Below, piece by piece: positions 7,885-16,427 of a stretch of 64,000 bases of DNA (position 1 is the stretch's first letter; each line of letters starts with the position of its first letter). The DNA comes from Aphanomyces cochlioides (lineage: Eukaryota; Oomycota; Saprolegniomycetes; Saprolegniales; Verrucalvaceae), in the NCBI GenBank assembly GCA_019828595.1, contig JAHQRK010000005.1:1612001-1676000 (forward strand), written 5' to 3'. The notes beneath the pieces are model-generated. The model was not told the origin of the DNA and ran no database searches. It was given only the letters and a program-made list of their open reading frames with translations. Position numbers and translations under genes: made by a program.

Positions 7885-8034
7885 ATGATAGAAGCTCAAT
7901 TAAACAGAGCTTCTAAAGCTCTCGGTCACCGAGAATATTGGTGCAATATTTGCAATAAAACTGTAAAAAAATGGAATAAACGGAATCACAAAAAAAGTTT
8001 TGATCACTTGAAAGCTGCTAGTTTACTACAGTAA
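7885..8034 (+). CDS. Small C2H2-type zinc-finger protein (49 aa)
   Basis: From the ATG at 7,885 the product is about 49 residues with YWCNICNKTVKKWNKRNHKK, a C-x2-C ... H-x4-7-H finger. The spacing resembles the finger at the end of the neighbouring GIY-YIG protein (CECGS...H...H), so the two may share an origin. Upstream in-frame codons to 7,846 are AT-rich and probably leader. Role unknown; a transcription or DNA-binding accessory is likely. Confidence 0.55.
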   Translation: MIEAQLNRASKALGHREYWCNICNKTVKKWNKRNHKKSFDHLKAASLLQ

Positions 8035-8035
8035 A

Positions 8036-8814
8036 TTAATTAATTTTTTTTCTCAGTAGCAATTGAATCAAGATTTGATTGTCTTGAAACTTTACAAATC
8101 TTCCCAATTGATCAGTAATAATTATTTCAATATACGATTTTGTAGAATTCGAAATACTGATCCAAGCGAATTCATTGATTTTCAAATCAATCATTTGTCC
8201 AATTGTGGTCCCCTGTGTCGTAAATCCAGCTAAAACATCCGGTGGCATATATATTGAATAGAAGTCTGCTGTGTTGATGGATATGTAGCAGCTGCAAATC
8301 CGACAATATTATTAAACCCACTTGGAATAACAATTTGCGGAGTATAACTCGTGCTCGGTAGCACGCTTGAGAATAAACCAGAACTTGGTTTCTGCCAGTT
8401 TGTCGGTAAAATCGAAGGCACTGGCAAACAGTCTACTTGACAACTGTAGTAAGTTGAATTACTTTGAATTTTAATGTAATAAATATTGTTACCATTGCTA
8501 TCAATGAGGTATGCTCCGATTCCAATTAATTGCTGCTGGATATAATTATTTAAATCATTGTAGCTGTAGTAACCATTTGGTAAACTAATATTTAATGTAT
8601 AAGTTCCTGATCCATTTGGTAAAATGATGCTAAATGAATTATTTGAATACTCACTGCTATTGATATTAAATTGGCTGTTATAAAGTTGTAATGATGCTAA
8701 AGCTACTTCCATTTCATCGAAGTTTGCGGCTCCTCCTGTAATATCATATCTCAAAGTATTATTATAGCCATTGTTCACTACGTGTTTAGACGAAAGAGTA
8801 ATAATCGAAGTCAT
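8036..8814 (-). pseudogene. Minor capsid / penton-like protein of the PLV, frameshifted
   Basis: The first segment (8,814 down to 8,230, 194 aa) begins with MTSIITLSSK and is rich in Asn, Ser, Tyr and beta-strand patterns. It contains YTPQIVIPSGFNNIVGFAA and YPST, the kind of sequence seen in PLV/polinton minor capsid (penton, single jelly-roll) proteins. The second segment (8,248 down to 8,036) starts in another frame at MPPDVLAGFT and has the usual penton tail with EIIITDQLGRF and a run of beta residues. The break lies in a TATATATG dinucleotide repeat near 8,245, so a 2-bp slippage would explain it. The family usually has a further short segment at this point, so a small deletion is also possible. 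The gene is followed immediately by the packaging ATPase on the same strand, a common PLV order. Confidence 0.65.
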
Positions 8815-8843
8815 TTTGCTTTCTTTATTTTATAGCAAATATA

Positions 8844-9533
8844 TTATTCCATGCCATTATGCAAAATCGACTTCCAATTATATCTGATTGTTTGATCGAT
8901 CGTATCTATTAATATCATCTGACCTTTCTTTTTTAAAATCATTTGATAATATTCCCATAACTGATCAATTGTAGCACCTGCTATTGGCATGTCTTTGATA
9001 ATCATTTTGAGATCGTTTTTCGAAGGAGTTCTTAAAAGAAACAGAAGCTCGCTGTTCAATCTTATCATTTTGGGACATCCCTTAAAGAAAGCATGCGCTA
9101 AAAATAACGTTGTAAGTCCTCTATGTCTTCCGCGAATAAAGAAAGGCGTGACATATTGCTCACAAAACTTCTGATCATTCGACCAATCATCGAAGATAAC
9201 AAGTTGAAGACCATTTTTTTCAATATCATCTACAGATGGAACATTTTCAGCGCTATAAATTGTAATAAATCCATCTAATTTATCTCTGAGATAATCATAA
9301 AGTTGCTGTTCAGGCTGTCTTGCGATTAAATGTAAATGCGTGTATACATTTGGAGATTTTTTAATAAAATCAAATATTAAATTACTTTTACCTGATCCAG
9401 ATGCTCCTAATACGATTCCTCTGAATAACTTCGGTAAATTGGTTTCTTTATTTATTCCGATAGATTCAGATTGATATTGCTTCGGCAGGGCAGCTCCCCA
9501 ATTTTGAATATCTTCGGACATTTTTTTAATCAC
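8844..9533 (-). CDS. FtsK/HerA-type genome packaging ATPase (A32-like)
   Basis: 229 residues, the usual size for PLV/virophage packaging ATPases. Walker A GASGSGKS is at 43-50, Walker B LVIFDD at 111-116, and a following RGRHRGLTTLFLAHAFF stretch corresponds to the Arg/sensor region of the A32 branch. It pumps the linear DNA genome into the preformed capsid. Start choice is open between the Met at 9,533 and the Met four codons later (MSEDIQNWG). It is 29 bp upstream of the minor capsid gene and divergent from the fibre gene across a 26-bp gap that must hold both promoters. Confidence 0.93.
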   Translation of the reverse strand: MIKKMSEDIQNWGAALPKQYQSESIGINKETNLPKLFRGIVLGASGSGKSNLIFDFIKKSPNVYTHLHLIARQPEQQLYDYLRDKLDGFITIYSAENVPSVDDIEKNGLQLVIFDDWSNDQKFCEQYVTPFFIRGRHRGLTTLFLAHAFFKGCPKMIRLNSELLFLLRTPSKNDLKMIIKDMPIAGATIDQLWEYYQMILKKKGQMILIDTIDQTIRYNWKSILHNGME

Positions 9534-9559
9534 TATGATATATTAAAGTAGATAGATAA

Positions 9560-11533
9560 ATGTCGAGCTCAATTTACAATTCTAACAATTTTTATAATCC
9601 AGCAGCTGTATTAACAGGAGCCATTGCTGATAATCCGTATGTGTCCAAATCAGATATTAGACTAGCTCAACTGAGTTATATTACACAAGGGACAGCATCC
9701 GCGAGTAAGGCTCTTGTTTTAGATGCTTCTAAAAACATTTCAGGAATCAATTCAATTGGTACAACATCAATTACTATTGGTGGAAATGTAATTGGTAGTG
9801 CTCAATCGGGTTATATCACAGGTATTACGACTGGAGTTGGTTCAGCTAATAAAGCTGTTGTATTAGATTCGAATGGCTCTGTAAACTCTATCAATACATT
9901 GAGTGCGAATTATATCTCGATTGGTGGAACGCTTCTGTCTTCGGCTGAAGCTGGGTATTTATCTAGCATTACAGCAGGTACAGCTAGTGCAAGCAAAGCT
10001 CTTGTTCTTGATTCATCCAAAAATATTTCAAATATTAATTCATTAACTTCATCTAAGCTGGTTTGTACTGGATTTCTGAATTTAAATAATCAATTTAATG
10101 GAGCAAATCATACAGCATCGACAAATTGTATTTCATTGTATGATCAAGCTATTTATTTCCGAAATAAAGATGGAGGAAATTCAAATCATGGTTTGATGTA
10201 CGCAGGCTATGCAAATACAAATTGGAATAGTGGAAAGGGCTTTGGAAATCCATCGTCTGGGGTCGATGGACCATGTCTTTTTGGAAACGCGGGAGTAATG
10301 CTTGGGAATATGAATAATGCAAATACGGAAACGGTCTGCGCAACATTCATGGGAACTACTTCGAATTTATTTGGAAAACTCCATATAAATAATCCATCTA
10401 TTACTTCGTCTCAAGTAAATATCCAAACGACTGGAAATCATTTAAGTCTTGTCAATTCAAGCACTCTGAATAATACATTGACTTGCGATTCAAGTGGAAA
10501 TTTCATTTTAACAGCTACAAACTCAGGAACAAATTCATCATTATACTATCAACCAAATGGAAATTTGGGTTTAAGTGGATCTGGAAGATCAAAATTGGAT
10601 TTAGGAACTGGGTATGCTGATTGTTTACTAACTCTTCAGCAAACAAATGGAACAAGCGGAACATATATGCTTGGTGTGAATAACAATGCTTTATTGTATA
10701 CTTCGATTGGCGCAAATGGGCATAAATGGTATAATAACGCATCAGGCACTCCTCAAGCACTTGGATTAAATACAATGACATTATGGCCAAATGGTAATTT
10801 AGAAACTTCTGCAGGATTACATGCTAAAGGCTTTCAAACAGCAAATTTATCAGGAGCAGGCACTCATATTAATTGGAATGGCTTGAAAGGCGATGTTTTC
10901 GCGTATGATTATACAAACAATGTTTATAAAGATTTATCTCTAAATGGTGGGCTTGTTTATATGAATGCATCGACCAACTACGTTGGGATTAACGGAAACA
11001 ATCCTCCGGCATCATTATCAGTTTATTTTGCTTCTGTAACAGCAGCACTAAGTAGAGCAGGAACTTTTGGTTTTCTTGCAACTTCTGGAGCAGCTACATC
11101 TACAAACTTTGTAAATCGATTATTCAGTTTATGGAGTCAAGGTGGTATTCTCGTAGAAACAGGTGAAATAAATGTACTATCGGACCACAGAATAAAGAAA
11201 GACATAAAACTTATTGATGATGACTTAGTTAATAAATTCATTGATCAAGCTCAGGTTAAATCATTCAAAAAAATAGTTGAGATCCAAAATCGAAAACATT
11301 TTGGATTCATTGCTCAAGAAATTGCTCGTATTTGCCCTGATCTAGTAGATTTATCTATAGCAGATGATATCGAAGAAACTATTGATGAAGATGGATTTGT
11401 CAGTCCAAAAGGTTTCAAATTTAGTATTCCGCAAGGATATATCATTGCTTTACTGACGAGAAAAATTCAACTTCAAGAGGCTCAAATCAAAAAAAATACT
11501 TCAATGATTGAAGCTATGTTACAGCAACTCTAA
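9560..11533 (+). CDS. Fibre-like protein with C-terminal S74 intramolecular chaperone domain
   Basis: 657 residues. After a short N-terminal anchor region there are three repeats of the pattern GTASASKALVLDASKNISG / INS...TIGG...SAQSGYI (about residues 45-175), followed by a long beta-rich Asn/Gly/Ser/Thr shaft. At about residue 541 the sequence LSDHRIKKDI starts a 117-residue domain with HFGFIAQEIARICPDLV and a terminal coiled-coil-like helix (KIQLQEAQIKKNTSMIEAML). This is the Peptidase_S74 (endosialidase-type) chaperone that trimerises fibres and is usually released by autocleavage before the Ser of SDxRxK. It probably forms a receptor-binding or surface fibre of the virion. Such fibres are best known from phages and some giant viruses. 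Confidence 0.85.
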   Translation: MSSSIYNSNNFYNPAAVLTGAIADNPYVSKSDIRLAQLSYITQGTASASKALVLDASKNISGINSIGTTSITIGGNVIGSAQSGYITGITTGVGSANKAVVLDSNGSVNSINTLSANYISIGGTLLSSAEAGYLSSITAGTASASKALVLDSSKNISNINSLTSSKLVCTGFLNLNNQFNGANHTASTNCISLYDQAIYFRNKDGGNSNHGLMYAGYANTNWNSGKGFGNPSSGVDGPCLFGNAGVMLGNMNNANTETVCATFMGTTSNLFGKLHINNPSITSSQVNIQTTGNHLSLVNSSTLNNTLTCDSSGNFILTATNSGTNSSLYYQPNGNLGLSGSGRSKLDLGTGYADCLLTLQQTNGTSGTYMLGVNNNALLYTSIGANGHKWYNNASGTPQALGLNTMTLWPNGNLETSAGLHAKGFQTANLSGAGTHINWNGLKGDVFAYDYTNNVYKDLSLNGGLVYMNASTNYVGINGNNPPASLSVYFASVTAALSRAGTFGFLATSGAATSTNFVNRLFSLWSQGGILVETGEINVLSDHRIKKDIKLIDDDLVNKFIDQAQVKSFKKIVEIQNRKHFGFIAQEIARICPDLVDLSIADDIEETIDEDGFVSPKGFKFSIPQGYIIALLTRKIQLQEAQIKKNTSMIEAMLQQL

Positions 11534-11570
11534 GCTCGCTTATAGGAATAAATATTTTTTTTTACTTTGC

Positions 11571-13349
11571 TTAACTGAGCATTTCAATTTCACCAGTTAA
11601 ACGATTGAGGTTAAGTTCTCTTTCATAGATTACAAAAGCAAGTAAGTTGACTCCTTGGCATGCTCCGTTAATTCCGGAAATAGTGACTGCTTGGGGTACA
11701 TCTTTTTCAGTAATTCGAGAACAGTCAGCTACCAAAACACGATTTACCGTACTCCAAGTTTGAAAATCAATCAAACCGTTGCTAATCTCGTGAGTTAAGC
11801 CACCATTGATAGCATTAAGTTTAGAGAATTCATCCATAAAGCTTTCGTAATCATAGGTAACCGTCGAGTTAAATACATTTTGAGAACCGATTGATACATT
11901 GAAATGTCGAATCGAACTACCTGGTTGGCAGGTGTATGGAGCTGTATCGAAAGGAGAAGCAAATTGTTCAATACTCGAAGCAGAAACGTAATGACCTGAG
12001 CTTGTTTCCGAGAATGGGATCAAAGCTACATATTTAATATTTTTCCAACTACCAGAAAGAGTAAGATTAATTGGAACATTCATTTGGCCACTCGAAGCAC
12101 CAAGACCAGCTCGGCCAGTAAAATATTGAGCATAGCAATCTAAATATTTAATTGTTTTGACTGGTCGAGAAACAATTTCAGTTGGACGAGCTAGCTCGTA
12201 GAATGGAACATTGAGACGAGCAGTAGTATAAGGAAGGAATTGCCCAGCTTGAGCCACCGTGCAAAGAGAGTTTGAAACAGGACCAAAAGCAACACGAAAC
12301 GTATTACCAGCAGCTAAAATACCATTCATAGCATTGCTCGCTGTAGCACTCGCTACCATGATCGGACAAGTTCGGCCAGCCGAAAGAACAGACGATTTAA
12401 TTTTCATTTGATCATCCGCAGGTACATCAATATCTACATAGCCCGTATTGATTTTTAATTTTAATTTGAGTTGAGGATTGCCAGTAAGATCAAGCTCTTT
12501 GAAGATTGGATGAAGATCAACGAGACGAATTTTTAATACATAGAACCAATGACCAGCCATTTGACCTTGAGTTGCAGCAGTTGCTGAAACAGCACAGCAT
12601 CCGCGACCATTTTGCTGAGCAATAGTAGTCGAAACAGTCGAACGTTGGGTAAGCCAGTTAAAAGCATTCACACCAGCGCTCAAATTTCCAGTATTAGGAT
12701 CAATCGTTGCAGTTGTTTGAGGGTTGCAATAGAGACGATTAATAAATCCATCATTTTGAAGCAGAGGAGCTTCAGTCGGAGCTAATCCGCCAGTAGCAGC
12801 CGAATTAGACATATTATTATAGAATCCATCACCACCAGCAGATGCTGCAACCGTACCATCAGAACCAGCAAAAGACATCGAGTACCAAGTATCGGGAGAA
12901 TGAAAAGCATCAGCGCCTCGTTTAGCTAAATCAGTAACGGACCACTCTGTTTGGCTGCGCAAATTATTCCAAAATAATTTATAATCAGCTTCAGTGATTA
13001 CATCAGTTCCATTTAATGAAACAGTTAAACTATCAACAACGTTCCACGAGCCGCATTTAAGACCAACGCAATAACGATTGATTGCTTTCTTGAAAGCTAC
13101 CGCTCCACCAGAGATATTTTTCATACTCACGACAAATGGAAGAGTGATGTAAGCATCTTTCAAAGATGCGAAGTCTTTAGAGCCTTGAAGTTGACTTGCG
13201 GCATCGATCGTAATAGTTCCGGAGGAATAACTACCTTGATTGTTATCAGGGACCGAAGCCATTTTCTTGGAGCGGGAAACATGTACAGAAGATTCTGTTT
13301 TCGAACTCGAATCGAGTAAATACTGATCAGCTAATTGGTAATCGCACAT
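11571..13349 (-). CDS. Major capsid protein, double jelly-roll
   Basis: 592 residues with the hallmarks of PLV major capsid proteins: N-terminal SYSSGTITIDAASQL, then LKDAYITLPFVVSM, a VDSLTVSLNGTDV turn, EWSVTDLAKRGADAF, and a Gly/Ala/Asn-rich loop (about 165-245). The second barrel has LKIRLVDLHPIFKELDL, RPVKTIKYLDCYAQYF and the closing AFVIYERELNLNRLTGEIEML. Length and repeated beta-strand pattern fit a double jelly-roll fold. It forms the hexons of an icosahedral capsid. It is divergent from the maturation protease, and the 5' flank has TATATATAAAAG. It appears intact. Confidence 0.9.
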   Translation of the reverse strand: MCDYQLADQYLLDSSSKTESSVHVSRSKKMASVPDNNQGSYSSGTITIDAASQLQGSKDFASLKDAYITLPFVVSMKNISGGAVAFKKAINRYCVGLKCGSWNVVDSLTVSLNGTDVITEADYKLFWNNLRSQTEWSVTDLAKRGADAFHSPDTWYSMSFAGSDGTVAASAGGDGFYNNMSNSAATGGLAPTEAPLLQNDGFINRLYCNPQTTATIDPNTGNLSAGVNAFNWLTQRSTVSTTIAQQNGRGCCAVSATAATQGQMAGHWFYVLKIRLVDLHPIFKELDLTGNPQLKLKLKINTGYVDIDVPADDQMKIKSSVLSAGRTCPIMVASATASNAMNGILAAGNTFRVAFGPVSNSLCTVAQAGQFLPYTTARLNVPFYELARPTEIVSRPVKTIKYLDCYAQYFTGRAGLGASSGQMNVPINLTLSGSWKNIKYVALIPFSETSSGHYVSASSIEQFASPFDTAPYTCQPGSSIRHFNVSIGSQNVFNSTVTYDYESFMDEFSKLNAINGGLTHEISNGLIDFQTWSTVNRVLVADCSRITEKDVPQAVTISGINGACQGVNLLAFVIYERELNLNRLTGEIEMLS

Positions 13350-13410
13350 ATTGCTTTATTATATGAATAGTTATATATAAAAGCATTTATTATTTTTAAA
13401 AAAAATATTA

Positions 13411-13791
13411 ATGGACTTGATCAAGGGAGTAACCAGTGATCACGAATTGATTGAGTTAGCAGACATATTGAATGTTCACATAGATGAAATCCTGACTTTA
13501 TCTGAAATTAAACGACCTTTAAACAAAAATAAAACTTATTTGATCTTGCTTGAAAACAATAATGACGTTGGACACTGGGTATGCTCGCATAAAGATGAAT
13601 ATTTCGATTCGGCGGGGATAGGCCCGCCTTCAAGCTTGGGTTTAAAAAAATATAATCATGTACAATATCAATCCGTTTATCGCGAGTACTGCGGCATTTT
13701 CGCCATTCTTTGGTTGTATTGTACGCAAAATAATCAAATGGGTTTATTGGAAGGATTTCATAACTTGAACAATTCTGATTTTGAAATGTAA
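13411..13791 (+). CDS. Adenain-like cysteine protease (virion maturation)
   Basis: 126 residues. It shows the Ulp1/adenain catalytic order: His55 in GHWVC, Asp66 in EYFDSAG, Gln87 in VQYQS and Cys94 in YCGIFAILWL. It is shorter than adenovirus protease (about 200) but close to the compact versions in polinton-like viruses. It would process capsid precursors during maturation. Its position next to the divergent capsid gene is typical. The C-terminus leads straight into the palindrome array with no spacer. Confidence 0.88.
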   Translation: MDLIKGVTSDHELIELADILNVHIDEILTLSEIKRPLNKNKTYLILLENNNDVGHWVCSHKDEYFDSAGIGPPSSLGLKKYNHVQYQSVYREYCGIFAILWLYCTQNNQMGLLEGFHNLNNSDFEM

Positions 13792-13794
13792 ACT

Positions 13795-14541
13795 TGCTGC
13801 GGGATATTCCAGCTCGCGGACGTCCGCGAGCAAGTTGGAAAAACTGAGCTCGCGGATATCCGCGAGCGTTAAAAAACTGAGCTGCTGACGTTAGGTTTTG
13901 CTTCAGCAAAACTAATAATTCCTGTAGCAAGTTGAAAATATGAGCTGACGAGTCGAACGTTTTCAGACATTGTCTGAAAACCAGGAGATTGCGGGACGTC
14001 CCGCAAAACATACGAGTCCTGCACCTGGAAAAACTTGCTGCGGGACGTTCCGCAGCAGGTTGAAAATATGAGCTGCTCAGACATATGTCGGAGCAGGTGA
14101 TTAAGCCGGGTGACGTTAGGTTTTGCGTCCCGCAAAACATACGAGTGCTGCCGGACGTCCGGTAGCAAGTTGGAAAAACTGAGCTCGCGGACGTCCGCGA
14201 GAAGGTTGGAAATATGAGCTGCGAGATATATCGCAGCTGGGAAAACTTGCTGCCGGATATCCGGCAGCGAGTTGAAAATATGAGCTGCTGCAGGATATCC
14301 TGCAGCAAGTTGAAAATATGAGGTGCAGGATATTTCCTGCAGCTGGTGATTATTTATTTTGTTTAAAATCTAGATTCTACCTTAACGACAATATAACCGA
14401 CTCAGAAAACTTGCTCAGTTAGGTTTTGCTTTCAGCAAAACAAAGTTCCGTGACTGTTAAAAAACTGAGCTTCCTACGGGACGTCCAGCAGCAAGTTGAA
14501 AAAAAACTGAGCTCACGGACGTCCGTGAGCAAGTTGAAAAT
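13795..14541. repeat. Array of about 17 short perfect palindromes with co-varying arms
   Basis: Non-coding stretch between the convergent 3' ends of the protease and the 14,556 gene. Palindromes include GCTCGCGGACGTCCGCGAGC (13,812-13,831), GCTCGCGGATATCCGCGAGC (13,848-13,867), GCTGCCGGATATCCGGCAGC, GCTGCAGGATATCCTGCAGC and GCTCACGGACGTCCGTGAGC (14,511-14,530). Most keep a GGACGTCC or GGATATCC core, while the arms differ but stay complementary. Separators are variants of AAGTTGAAAATATGAGCT or AAGTTGGAAAAACTGAGCT. Long ORFs through it only reflect this periodicity. Confidence 0.85.
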
Positions 14542-14555
14542 ATATCCATTATTAT

Positions 14556-14867
14556 TTAATCTTTTAATTGTTGAAGCTCTTCATATAACTTGCTGCAATT
14601 GTCTTTCACGTATGTAGAACGCTTTAACCAATCGATATATTGAGGATCTGTCTTTTGAATCCAATGAATAGATCTGTTCTTGTGCTTTCCCCAACGCATT
14701 TTATAGCTTAAATCAGCGTCTTTTAATTTATCTTCTAAGTATTGCTTTAAATCATCTCGTCCAGACATAATCATCTCTTGGTTTGATAACCATTTACAGT
14801 AGTTTTGATCTTTCTCAAAAACTTCTTCAATTGATTGACCTTTGTATTTTCCAAATGTTAGTTCCAT
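14556..14867 (-). CDS. Tandem DUF3820-like (exonuclease X C-terminal-type) protein
   Basis: 103 residues made of two copies of the same short domain. Copy 1 is FGKYKGQSIEEVFEKDQNYCKWL (about 5-27) and copy 2 is RWGKHKNRSIHWIQKTDPQYIDWL (about 58-81). The pattern GK(Y/H)K...S(I)...D..Y..WL is that of DUF3820 and the C-terminal domain of exodeoxyribonuclease X-like proteins, small modules thought to bind nucleic acid. Two in tandem with nothing else is unusual. TATA-like TATCTATATACTA lies directly upstream. Function in the element unknown. Confidence 0.65.
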   Translation of the reverse strand: MELTFGKYKGQSIEEVFEKDQNYCKWLSNQEMIMSGRDDLKQYLEDKLKDADLSYKMRWGKHKNRSIHWIQKTDPQYIDWLKRSTYVKDNCSKLYEELQQLKD

Positions 14868-14936
14868 ATTTATCTATATACTACACCAAATAGTATTTTT
14901 GAAAAAATATTAAATTATCGTTGGAAATAAAAAGTG

Positions 14937-15161
14937 GGACCAACACGTTGGTCCGACTTTGTTTTTCAGTAGATTCTAAAGTCAGGTGCATGATTGCACC
15001 TGAGTTTATTTTTTAGTAGATCCGACGTTTTCAGTAGATTCTAAAGTCGGACCCAAACTTGGGTCCGAGTTTATTTTTTAGTAGATTTTAAAGTCAGGTG
15101 CATGATTGCACCTGAGTTTATTTTTTAGTAGATTTCAAAGTCAGGCCCAAACTTGGGCCTG
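14937..15161. repeat. Second hairpin array, five stems on a T-rich repeat unit
   Basis: Five inverted repeats: 14,937-14,954 (GGACCAAC stem), 14,983-15,002 (CAGGTGCA), 15,047-15,068 (TCGGACCCAA), 15,095-15,114 (CAGGTGCA again) and 15,142-15,161 (CAGGCCCAA). Most are followed by GAGTTTATTTTTTAGTAGAT and AAAGTC, so the unit is a hairpin plus a T-rich tail, which looks like a terminator. Stem sequences differ between units but stay base-paired. Confidence 0.8.
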
Positions 15162-15471
15162 AGTTTATTTTTCCGAATGAGTTTCTCCAATTATTTGAGT
15201 GGGGGGGCACCCCCCCCATCAATTTTCTGAGCTCAGCGTCTGAGAGTATAATATTTTTATTATTTCATTAATCCCTGTAGAGGGTAAACTTAAATAATAA
15301 GTTCATTAAACATAATTTAACAATTATCATATTGAGAGGGTCTCATTTCTGATTTTATTATTTCATTAATCACTGTTCTGTGTAAACTTAAATGATAAAA
15401 AAATAACCTACGGCGTTAGGTTTTGCAGGACGTCCTGCAAAACAAAGTTCCATAGGTTCATTAAACAGAAT
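15162..15471. other. Non-coding segment with short direct repeats
   Basis: No gene seen. It holds a G7/C8 mirror hairpin around 15,200-15,220, two direct copies of TATTATTTCATTAATC followed by a related ...GTAAACTTAAAT...ATAA stretch (about 15,257-15,300 and 15,356-15,395), and another palindrome, GCAGGACGTCCTGC, around 15,425-15,438 with the same GGACGTCC core as the main array. Confidence 0.5.
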
Positions 15472-15903
15472 TTAACAATTATCAAAGAAATCTTCGATAT
15501 TATCATACTGATCCATTTTATTTTTAATTCGGTCTGGATGAAGCGTAGCAGCAATTAATTCTTCGTTAATATAATTCATGAATTTAAATTTATGAGCTGC
15601 TAATAAAAGTTCATCGTGTAATTTAGTTTTGAACGCATATCCTTCATCTGGCTCTTGAAACATTGCTTTTGTGTATAGAGAATCAATTTTGTAAGATTGC
15701 ATCATTTTATAAATGCTTTTATAATAATCAAAGTTATGACAATCGCATCCGTGATAAATAGCTTCACAATTATCACATTCAACCCAATATTTACCGTCGC
15801 ATTGATGGATCAAACCATTCATAACATCAGTAATATAGAGAGAATAAGATCCATTATAGCGCTTATTAATAATAGCAATTTGAACGCTTTCAAAAGTACA
15901 CAT
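15472..15903 (-). CDS. Uncharacterised Cys-rich PLV protein (143 aa)
   Basis: 143 residues starting MCTF, echoing the MCNF of the helicase. The middle has HQCDGKYWVECDNCEAIYHGCDCHNF, six Cys and two His in about 25 residues, which is probably a zinc-binding knot. The C-terminus has ELIAATLHPDRIKNKMDQYDNIEDFF, a motif of the LHPDRI type also found at the C-termini of giant-virus hypothetical proteins. It shares a 25-bp upstream motif with the SF3 helicase gene. Function unknown. Confidence 0.6.
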   Translation of the reverse strand: MCTFESVQIAIINKRYNGSYSLYITDVMNGLIHQCDGKYWVECDNCEAIYHGCDCHNFDYYKSIYKMMQSYKIDSLYTKAMFQEPDEGYAFKTKLHDELLLAAHKFKFMNYINEELIAATLHPDRIKNKMDQYDNIEDFFDNC

Positions 15904-15912
15904 TCTTTGTTT

Positions 15913-15937
15913 CTATATACTAATAATTCTTATCTCA
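15913..15937 (-). promoter_or_regulatory. Conserved upstream motif, copy 2 (candidate promoter)
   Basis: Ten bases upstream of the start codon at 15,903. Identical to 1,856-1,881 except for one missing C (CTATATAC then TAATAATTCTTATCTCA). It is closer to its start codon than copy 1. Confidence 0.5.
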
Positions 15938-16427
15938 ATTTAGAAATTTTAAATGAGACGATTTTCAAAATATATTGCCAATAAATAAATTTATTTAGTC
16001 AGCAATAAATACATTGTATGAACTGGTCGCAGGAAATATATTTATTTAGTCAGCAATAAATACAATACCCAAAATATCAATTGAGTTCTCAGAATATCAA
16101 TTGAGATTCATTTTGAGTTTGAACTTCTCTATGATCTGATATGCGACATTCCGCAGGTTTTTGCTGCCAAAATGCTGCCTTTTTCGATACAAACTTAAGT
16201 CATTTCCATTTCGACTGTTCTCTGTAGATTAATATTTGCCAGATGGTAAACAGATGGTTTGCAAATCTATATTTAGTTGTTTGCCATTAGCGGGAAATCC
16301 CGCTCATCCAATTTATTGCAATATATTGGTGACAAAAAATAAATATCGACAATAAATGTATTGGTATTGTGGACAAAAAAATAAATATTGACAATAAATG
16401 TATTGACAATAAATTTCGGAAATTAAT
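15938..16427. repeat. AT-rich non-coding region with short direct repeats
   Basis: No credible gene. It contains direct repeats of TTTATTTAGTCAGCAATAAA (about 15,989 and 16,040), repeats of CAATAAATGTATTG (about 16,350-16,412), and a short GCGGGAAATCCCGC palindrome near 16,290. Confidence 0.5.

Noticed and set aside
13508..14308. 266-codon frame antisense to the protease and across the palindrome array
   Set aside because: Its repeated SRTSGS/QLIFPT pattern is produced by the palindromes and spacers, and its tail overlaps the well-supported protease gene on the other strand.
13795..15161. CRISPR array
   Set aside because: Repeats are palindromes of varying sequence with conserved spacers, the reverse of a CRISPR layout, and the context is eukaryotic.
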